This document shows positions 1 to 8,687 of a stretch of DNA of 64,000 nt, piece by piece. The stretch spans positions 328,128 through 392,127 of the forward strand of contig JAZKBR010000001.1 in NCBI GenBank assembly GCA_040388535.1, written 5' to 3'. Source of the stretch: Gemmatimonadota bacterium (GTDB lineage Bacteria > Gemmatimonadota > Gemmatimonadetes > Gemmatimonadales > GWC2-71-9). Each line of letters opens with the position of its first letter. Within the stretch, counting starts at the first letter, position 1. The position numbers and the translations under genes are program-made. The notes beneath the pieces were generated by a model. That model ran no database searches, was not told where the DNA came from, and was given only the letters and a program-made list of their open reading frames with translations.

Positions 1-687
1 CCAGTCAGGCGTGAGCGCAGCGAGGCGCGCCGAGGCAGACTGTTCTCCGGCAAGCGCAATATCCCGCTCCCGGCGCGACCCCGCGAGCGCCGCCGCGGCC
101 GCGGCAAGCTCGGCCTCGAGCGCCGCCGGATCGGCCAGCCCCTGCTCGATCCCCGTCAGCTCGGCGCGGAACGACGTGCGCCGATCGCGCAGCCGATCCT
201 GTGCCTCGCGCAATTTTTCATAGCCGAGAACGCGCGAGAGAAACTGTGCGCGCTCGGTGGCCCCCATTGCCGCCATCACCGCGAGTTCCTTCTGCCCGGT
301 GAAATAGGTGTTGAAGAACTCGTCGCGTGTCATACCGAGGAGCGCGGTGACCCGATCAGTCACTGCCCCGGTGCTGTTCGCGATGAGGTGTCCATCCTGC
401 GACAGCTCGGCCGTGGTCAGCGTCCGCGTGATCGAGTAATGATGGATTCCCAGCGAGAAGTCGAGGGTGACCTCGAACCGGGAGCGGGGCGGTGCCCCGC
501 GACGACGCAGCGTTTCGCGGGTGCCGCGCGTGGCCGGCACACCGTACAACGCGTAGGCGATCGCCTCGAGCAGTGTGGTCTTGCCGGCGCCGTTCGGGCC
601 GATGATGCCGATCAGCCCGACACCGAATTCCAGGTCTGTGAGCTCGTGCTGCCGAAAGTTCACAAGACGAAGCCGCTGCAGCAGCAT
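1..687 (-). CDS. sbcC: SbcC/Rad50-type exonuclease ATPase, N-terminal part (runs off window)
   Basis: ATPase subunit of the SbcCD (Mre11-Rad50) nuclease that processes DNA ends and hairpins. Only the first 229 codons are inside the window; the gene continues past position 1. The ATG at 687 overlaps the sbcD stop by one base (TGATG). Residues 30-38 form a Walker A loop (GPNGAGKTT), preceded by the family-typical start in which residues 5-11 read RLRLVNF. Residues around 125-140 contain YFTGQKEL, in the position of the conserved Q-loop. From about residue 160 the sequence is Ala/Glu/Arg-rich and heptad-like, the start of the coiled-coil arm. The reading frame is open across the whole stretch. 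Confident on family; whether it should be named SbcC or Rad50 cannot be settled from the N-terminus. Confidence 0.9.
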   Translation of the reverse strand, partial: MLLQRLRLVNFRQHELTDLEFGVGLIGIIGPNGAGKTTLLEAIAYALYGVPATRGTRETLRRRGAPPRSRFEVTLDFSLGIHHYSITRTLTTAELSQDGHLIANSTGAVTDRVTALLGMTRDEFFNTYFTGQKELAVMAAMGATERAQFLSRVLGYEKLREAQDRLRDRRTSFRAELTGIEQGLADPAALEAELAAAAAALAGSRRERDIALAGEQSASARLAALTPDW

Positions 688-1868
688 CAGCCCTCCCCGT
701 GGTCGCGGGCGACCGACGCGAGGAGTTCCATGCCTTCGGCGACGAACGCGGTGCGATCCATCCCGCCGGGTAGCGGCCGACGCGCGAGGAAATCCTCGAG
801 CATCTCGGGGAGCGTCTGTCGGCTTCCGGGTGCCGCATTGCCGACGCTGCGCTCGGTCGCCTCGGGGCGCCGGAGGTCGAGCTGGAAGTGCAACGCGAAG
901 GCCTTCCAGGCGCGGATCTTTGCATGATCGAGTTCGCGCCCGACTGCGCGCGGGACGTTGCGCACCACCTGGCGAACCACGGCCTCGGCAATCCCGCCCG
1001 GCACGCTCTCGACCGCCTCGGTAAGGAGTCGATCCAGCTCGGGCGCGGCAAGCTCGGCGCCGTCGAGCGCTGGCAGGTCGAGAACCCGCCGCGGCGGTGC
1101 AATCGGTTTGCGAGTCACTTCGCCGGTGGCCAGATCGACCAGCAACCACCCCTTTCCAGCGATGCGCTGCCGCCGCTCCTCGTGCAGCTCGCCCCAGGGG
1201 TTCGGACTCACATACTCCAGCGCGCCGGAATACCAGACGCGTTCGCTCATTTCGTGCTGCACGTGGTAGTGGCCCAGCGCGACGTAGCTCCAGGCGCCGC
1301 GTCCGAGGTCCGCTTCCGAGAGGTGGGCACCGCCCGGCTCCGCCACCCCACGATCATCCCCGAAGAGACCGGGCGTCTCGCCGTGGAGCACCAGCACCTG
1401 ATATTTCGCGGCGCCCGCCGGCTCGAGGCCGGGGCGCGGCTCCTCGAAGAGTGCCTGATGCGGGACAGCGAGGACACTCAGATCAAGTGCCGGATACTCG
1501 AGGCGACGAGCACTGTCGAGCGCGACATCGATGCCGAGCTCGGGGAACAACCCGAAGATCGAGACAGTATCGCTCGAGCGGGGCGTATCGTGATTTCCCG
1601 CAATCACCACCACCGGGGCATCCGGAAGCGCGGTGCGCAGCCGGAGGAATTGCCGGTATGCCAGGAGGATCGCCGAATTGGTGGGCCGCACCGCGTGGAA
1701 CAAGTCACCGGCGACGATCACCGCGTCGGGCCGCTCGGCGATGATACCGTCTATGGCACGCTCGAAGGCCAGCGCAACATCAACCTCGCGTTGATTGTGC
1801 CCGCGCGCTGTCAGCCGGTGGTACTGCCGGAATCCGAGGTGCAGGTCGGCGACGTGGGCGATGCGCAT
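687..1868 (-). CDS. sbcD: SbcD/Mre11-type DNA exonuclease subunit
   Basis: Metallophosphoesterase nuclease of the SbcCD/Mre11-Rad50 complex, acting on double-strand ends and hairpins. The 393-residue protein carries the phosphoesterase motifs in order: DLHLG (D8, H10), GDLF, GNHD, LHGE and GHYH, which together bind the two Mn ions. The length fits SbcD. The stop codon overlaps the sbcC start, and herA ends only three bases upstream, so nurA-herA-sbcD-sbcC read as one transcription unit. The tail after the phosphoesterase domain would hold the capping domain and the Rad50-binding region; these are inferred from position only. Confidence 0.93.
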   Translation of the reverse strand: MRIAHVADLHLGFRQYHRLTARGHNQREVDVALAFERAIDGIIAERPDAVIVAGDLFHAVRPTNSAILLAYRQFLRLRTALPDAPVVVIAGNHDTPRSSDTVSIFGLFPELGIDVALDSARRLEYPALDLSVLAVPHQALFEEPRPGLEPAGAAKYQVLVLHGETPGLFGDDRGVAEPGGAHLSEADLGRGAWSYVALGHYHVQHEMSERVWYSGALEYVSPNPWGELHEERRQRIAGKGWLLVDLATGEVTRKPIAPPRRVLDLPALDGAELAAPELDRLLTEAVESVPGGIAEAVVRQVVRNVPRAVGRELDHAKIRAWKAFALHFQLDLRRPEATERSVGNAAPGSRQTLPEMLEDFLARRPLPGGMDRTAFVAEGMELLASVARDHGEG

Positions 1869-1871
1869 CGA

Positions 1872-3809
1872 TCAGTAGGGTGCGAACGGATCGTCGTCGT
1901 TGCGCGCGAGCGGCGCGATACCGCGGCGCGGTTCGACCGGACTCGTGGCAATGGTGCGCCTGAGGCAGCCGCGGAAGAAGGCGAGCACATCGTCGGGGCG
2001 CCGTTGTGCGGTGGCGCTCAGGGCACGCCGCACTTCATCATCGGGGCGCCCGTCGATCGCGGCCCGCACGGCATCTGCGGCGATACTCGCGTCCACCGCC
2101 TTGAGCCGCTCGATCACGGCATCGGCGAAGGGGAGGTCGATCGCAGGTGGGAAGCGCTCGACACCTTCGCGCCCCGAGAGTGAGGCCGGGCGCGGGAAGC
2201 GCACGAAGATCGGTTGCGTAAAATGCGGGTGCCGGAGCAGCAACTCTCCCTTGGGCAGCGCTGCGAGCTTCGCCTTCACCGCCGGCGACAGTGTCGCGTA
2301 GCCCGGCATCGCGAGTTCGTCGCTGTCCATCCGGCCGTAGACCGTGGTGCCGGCGTTCCCGGTGACCCGGCGAAGGACCTGCGAACGGAATTGCTGGGCC
2401 GAGAAGAGCACGAGCCCGAGGTAGCGTCCGCGCTCTGACAGATCGAGCAACATCTTCTTGACGTAGTTGTCCGGTCCGTCGGCGGCCGCGTACTTGTTGA
2501 GCTCATCGACGAAGACCACCACGTGATCGACACCGAGGTCGCGACGCTCGAGATGCTCGCGCAGCTTGGAGATCACCCGGGCGAAGACGAGGTCCTGGGC
2601 GAGCGGGTCGACGCCGGCCACATCCACCACGGTGATCGACTTGTCGCGGAAGGCGCCCCACGGCAGGTCATTCGCGATGCCGTCATCAGTGACGAGCCCC
2701 TTCGAGCGGGTCGCGATATTGCCGAGGCGATTGCGGATCTTCCGGATCGTGGCGACGTGATGGGTCCGCCACACCTCGGCGCCGCGCTGGTTGGTCTCGA
2801 GGAAGTTGAAGATGGCCTGGAAGAATTCGTCGAGGTCGGCAAAGCTCATCACCTCGAACGGCGCGCCGCGCAGTTCAGCCGCCTCGAAGCGCTTCCCGAC
2901 CACCCGTTCGGCCAGGAAGTCGATCAGGGCATCCGACTTCGCGTCCACGTCGTCACGATTCAGGACGACTTCGGCGTAGTCGAGCACTTCACGCAGCCCC
3001 CAGACCAGGGGTGCGACGTTGGCGCGCAATGCCGGATTGCTCCGGAGCGTGTTGAGGTTCACACCATCGGGCTTGAACGGCGCGAAGACGGTCACATCGG
3101 CGAACGGCGCCGCATGCAGCCCGAGGCGGTGCCAGAGGGCAAGGTCTTCCTCGGTCAGCGCGGTGGGCTGATCGAGGAAACAGAGATCCGGTCCCTTCAC
3201 GTTGAAGCAGACCGCAGCGACGCTCCCCTTCGTGGCAGGAAAGGTCTGGAAGATGCTCGAGAGCAGGAAAGTCACGGCACTCGTCTTGGTCGCGAGGCCG
3301 GAGACACCGGTGATGTTGAGATGTGCGGCTTCGGGGCCGAGCAGGAAGTCGGCGTCGAGCAACACCGGGGCCGAGAGTCCGCCGGCAGCGTACACACCAA
3401 TCGGAATTCCAGTGGAGGCATCCTCGCGGACATAGGCATCCATTCGCAACGCAATCCGCACGTCGGCGTCACTCGCCAGGGTCACGCCGCCGAACGGCAC
3501 CGGCTGCATCGGCTCCTCAGGAAGCTGGCGCAGGACCGCCGCGCTCCAGAGACGGATTTCGGGCCGTAGTGTCGGCTCGTTTGCCACGTTGGCCGGATCA
3601 CCGTCGGCGCCAATCACGGCGTCGAGCGGGCGCGCAAGATCGGCGTAGGCAAAGCCTTCCATCACGACCCCGAACACCGTGCGGCCTTCGCCTTCGACGC
3701 GCACAATCGTCCCGATCCCCAGCGTGGCATCGGGCGCAGTCCAGAAATGGAACTGATGCGGCGTACTCGGCTTCATCTCGGTGGCGACCACACGACCCAG
3801 AATGCTCAT
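1872..3809 (-). CDS. herA: HerA/DUF87-type DNA translocase ATPase
   Basis: Predicted hexameric DNA-pumping ATPase that partners with the NurA nuclease in end resection. The 645-residue protein has an N-terminal HAS-barrel-like beta region (starting MSILGRVVA), then a P-loop region reading GVSGLATKTS instead of a canonical GxxxxGK[ST], and a Walker B-type VFVDELNKY. I recall this ATKTS loop from bacterial DUF87 proteins, so it may still bind nucleotide. The open frame extends upstream to 4046, but that part overlaps nurA. The ATG at 3809 lies four bases after the nurA stop, which fits tight coupling. A role in repair rests on family knowledge and on the adjacent nurA, sbcD and sbcC. Confidence 0.85.
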   Translation of the reverse strand: MSILGRVVATEMKPSTPHQFHFWTAPDATLGIGTIVRVEGEGRTVFGVVMEGFAYADLARPLDAVIGADGDPANVANEPTLRPEIRLWSAAVLRQLPEEPMQPVPFGGVTLASDADVRIALRMDAYVREDASTGIPIGVYAAGGLSAPVLLDADFLLGPEAAHLNITGVSGLATKTSAVTFLLSSIFQTFPATKGSVAAVCFNVKGPDLCFLDQPTALTEEDLALWHRLGLHAAPFADVTVFAPFKPDGVNLNTLRSNPALRANVAPLVWGLREVLDYAEVVLNRDDVDAKSDALIDFLAERVVGKRFEAAELRGAPFEVMSFADLDEFFQAIFNFLETNQRGAEVWRTHHVATIRKIRNRLGNIATRSKGLVTDDGIANDLPWGAFRDKSITVVDVAGVDPLAQDLVFARVISKLREHLERRDLGVDHVVVFVDELNKYAAADGPDNYVKKMLLDLSERGRYLGLVLFSAQQFRSQVLRRVTGNAGTTVYGRMDSDELAMPGYATLSPAVKAKLAALPKGELLLRHPHFTQPIFVRFPRPASLSGREGVERFPPAIDLPFADAVIERLKAVDASIAADAVRAAIDGRPDDEVRRALSATAQRRPDDVLAFFRGCLRRTIATSPVEPRRGIAPLARNDDDPFAPY

Positions 3810-3813
3810 CGCG

Positions 3814-4737
3814 TCAGCTCCCCTGGGCCCGCAAGAAACGCTCGACATCATGGATGCCGTAGAGCAACCGATCGGCACGCGCATCATTCGCGAGCGGTGC
3901 GCGTTCGGCGAGCAAGTGACGCGACAGGGTGTCGGCCGCTGCAATGGACGACTCACTCGCGGTGACCTCGATCCGCACCAGCCCGTGAAAGAGATCGCGG
4001 CCTGCAAAGTCATGCAACCGCAGGCCCCAGGCGTACACCGGGGCAACGCGCGAACTCGCGGGTTCGAAAATCGAGCTACGACATCCCGCCGGCACCGTCA
4101 GGTAACACTCCAGGGCATCGCCCTCGAACGGGAGTGAGGCGTGGCTCTTCACGACGCCGATCATCCGCGGATCGGTGGCCCAGTCGGGCGAGGCACTCAA
4201 GGAGCCATCGACAATCAGCCAGCCGTCATTGTTCGCCCTGAAATCTCGCGCCGCGCGAATTTCGAGTTCGCCCCGCACGCGGTCGACCACGGCGTTGGCC
4301 CGCTCGAGATCACGGATCGGGTGAGGTGATTCCTCGACATCGGTGGCGATGGCGTCGTAACCGTCGAGGGTACCGCCGAGCTGCGCCAGCGTCTCGGGGC
4401 GCGCCGTCACAATCCGCCGCTGCATCACCACGGCCGCGTGCAACAGTCGCTGCCGCCGCACTCGCACCGCGGCACGTATCACCGCCGCCATGACCGGCGC
4501 GGTGCCGACGTACCCGACCAGTTCGACATGCTGCGTCCCATCGAGAAAGCCGACCTCGGCGTCCCACGGCACCGGTTGCCCGAGCGGGTGGTGCGCCATT
4601 GGCGATTCGATCAGGCGCGCCGGACGATAGCTCGCATCACCGCGGCGTCCTTGCGCCGACTCGGACGGAGCGTCACTCGGCCGTCCTCCCGCGAGAGCGA
4701 GGCGACGACGCAGGGCAGCAAATGGTGAGGCGGGCAT
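3814..4737 (-). CDS. nurA: NurA-domain nuclease
   Basis: Predicted 5'-3' single- and double-strand DNA nuclease that works with HerA. The 307-residue protein contains a DGSLS motif (the NurA acidic metal-binding segment), followed by GVVKSH and a C-terminal region with conserved Asp/Glu, in the order expected for the domain. The ATG at 4737 was chosen because upstream in-frame sequence (to 4848) runs into the neighbouring gene and looks non-coding. It sits between the unknown gene at 4757 and herA, all on the minus strand with gaps of 19 and 4 bases. Family call is good; nuclease activity is inferred. Confidence 0.8.
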   Translation of the reverse strand: MPASPFAALRRRLALAGGRPSDAPSESAQGRRGDASYRPARLIESPMAHHPLGQPVPWDAEVGFLDGTQHVELVGYVGTAPVMAAVIRAAVRVRRQRLLHAAVVMQRRIVTARPETLAQLGGTLDGYDAIATDVEESPHPIRDLERANAVVDRVRGELEIRAARDFRANNDGWLIVDGSLSASPDWATDPRMIGVVKSHASLPFEGDALECYLTVPAGCRSSIFEPASSRVAPVYAWGLRLHDFAGRDLFHGLVRIEVTASESSIAAADTLSRHLLAERAPLANDARADRLLYGIHDVERFLRAQGS

Positions 4738-4756
4738 CAGCGCGCGCGGGGCGCGA

Positions 4757-5260
4757 TCAGGCGAGATCGGGAAGCGGCGGGACGTCTTCGAGCCAGAAAC
4801 CGGCGAGTCGCTGCGATGCATCCACTTCGACCAGAAAACGATCGGCAACCCGGATCGGCTCCACCGGCCGTCGGGTGCCGATGCGTACGTGATAGACCCG
4901 CTCTCCCGGATCGGCCGACGCGGTCAGCGTGGCATCGAATTCCAGCGCCGACGTGCCCCGCTTCGCTGCGCGTGAGGGCACCACCACCTGTCCTGCGCGG
5001 GCCTCGACAGGCGCCGCGAGTCCCGCCATCGTGGTGACCTCAGGCCACACCACGATGTCGAGTCCGCAGAGCACACCACCTGCGACGTCAATCACCGCGA
5101 TCGAGCCTTCATCGTCATTCAGCTCGACGGTGCCGGTATAGCCGGCGCCGTGCGGAGCGCTCGCGAAAGTTCCGCTGAGAATGTCGGTCTCGGCATCGCG
5201 CCGCCACGAGAATGCCGGCAGTGGGCCGGGGAGCGCGAGGACGTGAATCTCGAGCGCCAT
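4757..5260 (-). CDS. Protein of unknown function in the nurA-herA operon
   Basis: I do not recognise the family. The 167-residue protein has no signal peptide or membrane segment and looks like an all-beta cytoplasmic protein, with many short alternating hydrophobic stretches and Gly/Asp turns. Its ATG overlaps the aminotransferase stop by one base (TGATG), and it ends 19 bases before nurA, so it is co-transcribed with the repair genes. It could be a repair accessory factor or simply an operon passenger. No catalytic motif is visible. Confidence 0.6.
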   Translation of the reverse strand: MALEIHVLALPGPLPAFSWRRDAETDILSGTFASAPHGAGYTGTVELNDDEGSIAVIDVAGGVLCGLDIVVWPEVTTMAGLAAPVEARAGQVVVPSRAAKRGTSALEFDATLTASADPGERVYHVRIGTRRPVEPIRVADRFLVEVDASQRLAGFWLEDVPPLPDLA

Positions 5261-6459
5261 CAGCTGGGCCCGCCGACCTTGGCGATGAAGCGCATCAGGC
5301 GATCGCAGGCGGCTTCGAGTTCGACATCCGACACGCTGTAGGAGAGCCGGACCCAGCGATCGTCACCGAAGGCGAGCCCCGGCACCAGCGCCACGCCCTC
5401 CTCCATCATCAGTCGATCGCAGAAGGCCGCGCCACCCATGCCGGGGGCAAGACCATCAACGCGGAAGAAGATGTAGAACGCGCCGTGCGGTTCGACGAAC
5501 TCGACGCCTGGCGCCTGGTCCTGGAAGCGGGCCACGAGATAATCGCGCCGACGCCGGAATGCGGCCACCATCTTGTCGACTTCCACGTCTTCGGCCGGAT
5601 TGCCGAAGGCTTCGGCGGCCGCCCACATCGCCGGCTGATTCGCACCCGTGGTGGTATGGCTCTGGAAGGCGGCCATCGCCTTGACGAGTTCCGGTGGTGC
5701 GTACGCCGCCCCGATGCGCCACCCCGTCATCGCGTAGGCCTTGGAGGCGCCGTAGATCACCACGCTGCGGTCGAGGACGCTGTCGTCGAGATCGAAGAGG
5801 GATGGTGCCGGACCCGCGCCGTAATAGATCCGCCGATAGATCTCGTCGGAAATGAGCCAGATGTCGTGTTCACCGCACCACGCGGCAATGGCGGCGAGCT
5901 CTGCGCCCGTGTACACCGACCCGGTCGGATTGCAGGGCGAGCAGAGGATGAGCCCCTTGGTCGATGGATCACGATGCCGCTCGAGATCGGCGACCGAAAC
6001 CTTCAGCCCCCACTCGGGATCGCCTGGCACCATCACCGGCGTGGCGCGTGTGAGATGCACGATCTGCGGATACGACACCCACGCCGGCGAGGGAATCAGC
6101 ACGCTATCACCGACGCCGAAGAGTGCGAAGCAGGCATTGAAGAGCGACTGCTTCGAACCATTGCTCACGATGAGACGTTCCGGATCGACCGCGCGGTCAC
6201 CACTCATCCGCGAAAGCGCGCCGGCCATCGCGCGACGCAATTCGAGGATGCCCACGTTGGGCGGGTAGCGAGTCTTGCCGCCACGAATCGCTTCGATCCC
6301 GGCCTCCGCCACCATGGCAGGCGTGTCGAAATCGGGTTCGCCGACGCCGAGATCGAGCACGTCCTCTCCGGCCGCCTTGCGACGCTTTGCCTCCGTGCTG
6401 ATGGCCACTGTTTCCGAGGTCTTCAGGTAGGCAAGGTTCGGTGACGGTCGAAACGTCAT
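5260..6459 (-). CDS. aspC: Class I/II PLP aminotransferase, aspartate/prephenate type
   Basis: Transfers amino groups between aspartate (or prephenate) and 2-oxoglutarate. The 399-residue protein has the fold-type I landmarks: LGVGEPDFDTP near the N-terminus, CSPCNPTG, the DEIYR segment, the PLP-lysine context SKAYAMTGWRIG and a C-terminal RLSYS with the carboxylate-binding arginine. The ATG at 6459 matches the usual family start (FRPSPNLAYLK). The open frame runs on to 8688, but that extension is antisense to two other genes. It leads the minus-strand operon that continues into nurA-herA. The gene symbol is a class label; substrate preference is not decided. Confidence 0.87.
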   Translation of the reverse strand: MTFRPSPNLAYLKTSETVAISTEAKRRKAAGEDVLDLGVGEPDFDTPAMVAEAGIEAIRGGKTRYPPNVGILELRRAMAGALSRMSGDRAVDPERLIVSNGSKQSLFNACFALFGVGDSVLIPSPAWVSYPQIVHLTRATPVMVPGDPEWGLKVSVADLERHRDPSTKGLILCSPCNPTGSVYTGAELAAIAAWCGEHDIWLISDEIYRRIYYGAGPAPSLFDLDDSVLDRSVVIYGASKAYAMTGWRIGAAYAPPELVKAMAAFQSHTTTGANQPAMWAAAEAFGNPAEDVEVDKMVAAFRRRRDYLVARFQDQAPGVEFVEPHGAFYIFFRVDGLAPGMGGAAFCDRLMMEEGVALVPGLAFGDDRWVRLSYSVSDVELEAACDRLMRFIAKVGGPS

Positions 6460-6606
6460 GCGGGCACGGATCCGGCTGGAAGTGGCTGGGGCGCTGGGAG
6501 GGGAAACCTTTGCCGCTCCGATGCCTGTGTCAACCGCACGAGAGCCAGCTCGAACGCTTGGCCGCGCCGGGTCGGCCGAGTAGTTTGCCTCCGCAGCAGA
6601 GCCCAG

Positions 6607-8160
6607 ATGGACCAATTGACAATCGAGGAACCGGTGTCGGATTTCGAATCGTGGGGGCTGGCGCCCGTCGTGGCGGCCGGCATGGAACGTCTGGGGTGGA
6701 ATGGCGACAGCGCACTCGTGCGTGATGTAGTTCCACCGATCGTGCGTGGCACCAATCTCGTCGCGGTGCTGCCGCCCGCCCCGGCCTGGGCCGGACCAAT
6801 CGCCGCCGGGCTCCTCGGCGGGCTCCTCGGTCGTGCCGACGGTGGCCGGGTCCTCGTGCTGACCGCTCCCGCGCTGGTTCCCGAATGGGGCGCCTTGCTG
6901 GCCGGTCTCGCCGACGGGAGCGCCCTCCGCATCGAAGCAGCAACCGGTGCATCGCGCGCCGCGCGCCGCCTCAAGGCCGACGCCGTCGATATCCTCGTCG
7001 CCTCCCCCGACACCGCACTCACCCTGCACACTCGCTCCGCCCTCGGCGTCGATCGCATTGCCGCGATCGTCTTCGCGTGGCCCGAAGACTGGGACGCCGA
7101 TGAAGCGATCGCCGTGCTGTTGCAGGACCTCCCCAAGGATGCCCAGCGGGTGGTGATCACCGCGCGTGCCGAGCGGCTCGAAGGAAGCGATGGGTTGGTC
7201 GAGCGGTATGCCCGACGTGCCCTCGTCGTTGGTGCGCCGGCGGCCGACGCCAATCCGACGCCGGCCGGCCCGGTCCGCACCGTGCCCTCGACCTGGTCGA
7301 ACCGTCCGGCCACGATCGCCGCGCTCCTCGAAGCGACCGACCCACATCGCCTGACGATCTGGACCGCCGACACCCGCGACCACGCCTTGCTCCGCAGTGC
7401 GCTGGGCGGCCTGGGCGACGGCATCTCGCTGTTGAGCCAGACGATTCCCGATGGTGGCACGATCGTCTGTTACGATCCGCCAAGCCTTGAGGCGCTGCGT
7501 GCGCTCACGGCCGCCGGCGACGTCGTGCTGCTGGTCCCGCCTGGAGTCGAAGGGCACGTGGCCCGGGTGGCCGCGCCGCGCCGACCGATGCTCCTCGAGT
7601 CGGCGGCGACCGCCCTGATGCGTCGCGATGCCGGGGTGCGCGGGCAGGTCCTTGCCGCGCTCGAACACGGCCCCGACGCAGCGGCACTCTACGCCCTCGC
7701 TCCGCTCTTCGAGCGATTCGAGCCACAGGTGGTCGCTGCGGCGCTGTTCGGGCTCTGGCGCGGCGCTGAGGCACGCCGTGAGGCGCTCCCGGTCGTTCAG
7801 GCGATGCCGGTCCAGAGCGCGACGCCCGTGGGCGGTCTCGCCGTCGCCAAACTCTGGGTCGGTGCCGGCAAGAAGGACGAAGCGACAGTTGGGGATCTCG
7901 TCGCGGTGCTGGTGAAGGAAGTCGGCATCGATCGCTCCCTCATCGGGCGGGTCGAATTGCGCGATACTTTCACGCTGGTGGAAGTGCCGGCGGCGGATGC
8001 CGACCGGATCGCCGAGAAGCTCACCGGGCTCACGATTCGCCGGCGGCGGCTGACGGCGCGCGTCGACCGGGGGCCGACCGAGCGACCGGGTGGCTCGATG
8101 CGAGGCGGGGGGAGCACTGGCGGGAGTGGCGGGCGGCCGCCGTTCCGGCCGAGGAGCTGA
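6607..8160 (+). CDS. DbpA-type RNA-binding protein with a degenerate DEAD-box-like core
   Basis: Residues about 413-495 (starting AKLWVGAGKKDEATVGDL) match the DbpA RNA-binding domain found at the C-terminus of DEAD-box RNA helicases, and a Gly/Arg-rich tail (496-517) resembles helicase tails. The first 400 residues follow helicase-like alternation of strands and helices, but the ATP motifs are missing. Where TGSGKT is expected, residues 57-63 read PAPAWAG, and the DEAD position reads FAWPEDW. It is therefore probably a non-catalytic RNA- or ribosome-binding paralogue. It is transcribed divergently from the aminotransferase across about 150 bases. The domain call is good; the pseudo-helicase reading is inference. 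Confidence 0.7.
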   Translation: MDQLTIEEPVSDFESWGLAPVVAAGMERLGWNGDSALVRDVVPPIVRGTNLVAVLPPAPAWAGPIAAGLLGGLLGRADGGRVLVLTAPALVPEWGALLAGLADGSALRIEAATGASRAARRLKADAVDILVASPDTALTLHTRSALGVDRIAAIVFAWPEDWDADEAIAVLLQDLPKDAQRVVITARAERLEGSDGLVERYARRALVVGAPAADANPTPAGPVRTVPSTWSNRPATIAALLEATDPHRLTIWTADTRDHALLRSALGGLGDGISLLSQTIPDGGTIVCYDPPSLEALRALTAAGDVVLLVPPGVEGHVARVAAPRRPMLLESAATALMRRDAGVRGQVLAALEHGPDAAALYALAPLFERFEPQVVAAALFGLWRGAEARREALPVVQAMPVQSATPVGGLAVAKLWVGAGKKDEATVGDLVAVLVKEVGIDRSLIGRVELRDTFTLVEVPAADADRIAEKLTGLTIRRRRLTARVDRGPTERPGGSMRGGGSTGGSGGRPPFRPRS

Positions 8161-8168
8161 AACGCCGA

Positions 8169-8209
8169 CGGGCCGCCCAGCGGGGCGGCCCGTAGTCCGA
8201 CTGCGGACT
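8169..8209. terminator. Two adjacent hairpins between convergent genes
   Basis: A perfect 10-bp stem (8169-8178 with 8183-8192, loop AGCG) is followed at once by a 6-bp stem (8194-8199 with 8204-8209, loop ACTG). They sit between the ends of the DbpA-like gene (plus) and hup (minus), so they can serve both directions. U-tracts are weak. Confidence 0.6.
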
Positions 8210-8219
8210 TCCTGCGGTG

Positions 8220-8510
8220 TTACTTGGCCTTGTTGACGAGATCCTTGAGACCCTTGCCCGGACGGAACGCAGGCACCTTGGACGCCTTGATCTTGATGGT
8301 GGCGCCGGTCTGCGGGTTGCGGCCTTCGCGGGCGGCGCGCTTGCGGACTTCGAAGCTGCCGAAACCGGTCAGGTTGATGCTGCCGCCCTTCTTGAGCTCC
8401 TTGGCAAGGAGGCCTTCGGTCGAGAAGAACAGGTCCACGATCTCGCCGGCATGCGCCTTCGAGGTATCGAGGGCCTTCGCGACCGCTTCGATCATCTCCA
8501 TCTTGTTCAT
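8220..8510 (-). CDS. hup: HU-family DNA-binding protein
   Basis: Small histone-like nucleoid protein that bends and compacts DNA as a dimer. The 96-residue sequence has the family signature: a basic helical N-terminus (MNKMEMIEAVA), GFGSFEVRKRAAREGRNPQTG (the DNA-binding arm with the conserved RNP turn) and a C-terminal Lys-rich helix. The start at 8510 is supported by an AGGAG ribosome site about seven bases upstream. The upstream frame to 8669 is in the promoter region. It is a monocistronic gene ending at a hairpin pair shared with the convergent neighbour. Confidence 0.95.
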   Translation of the reverse strand: MNKMEMIEAVAKALDTSKAHAGEIVDLFFSTEGLLAKELKKGGSINLTGFGSFEVRKRAAREGRNPQTGATIKIKASKVPAFRPGKGLKDLVNKAK

Positions 8511-8574
8511 GATGAGCTCCTGGGAAATGTTGGGTTGGATCCGATCGCGGGCCAGTGTGGCCCCGACGGCGGAG

Positions 8575-8604
8575 AATATGGGACACGCGCTCGAAACAAC
8601 GCAA
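8575..8604 (-). promoter_or_regulatory. Possible hup promoter
   Basis: On the minus strand, TTGCGT (8604-8599) and CATATT (8580-8575) are separated by 18 bases and sit about 65 bases upstream of the hup start. Matches to the sigma-70 consensus are partial, so this is tentative. Confidence 0.3.
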
Positions 8605-8687
8605 GATGCTTGACAAATCCGGATGCGTGCCGCTGCATCCCGCACGGCAAGCGGACTTCCGGCTGACACCCCCTTGACGAATCCCCA

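Noticed and set aside
356..1102. Minus-strand 248-codon frame over sbcC/sbcD.
   Set aside because: It lies in another frame across two genes with clear family motifs, and its composition is that of a shadow frame.
8610..8640. A TTGACA upstream of tdk as a promoter.
   Set aside because: No convincing -10 sequence follows at 16-18 bases.
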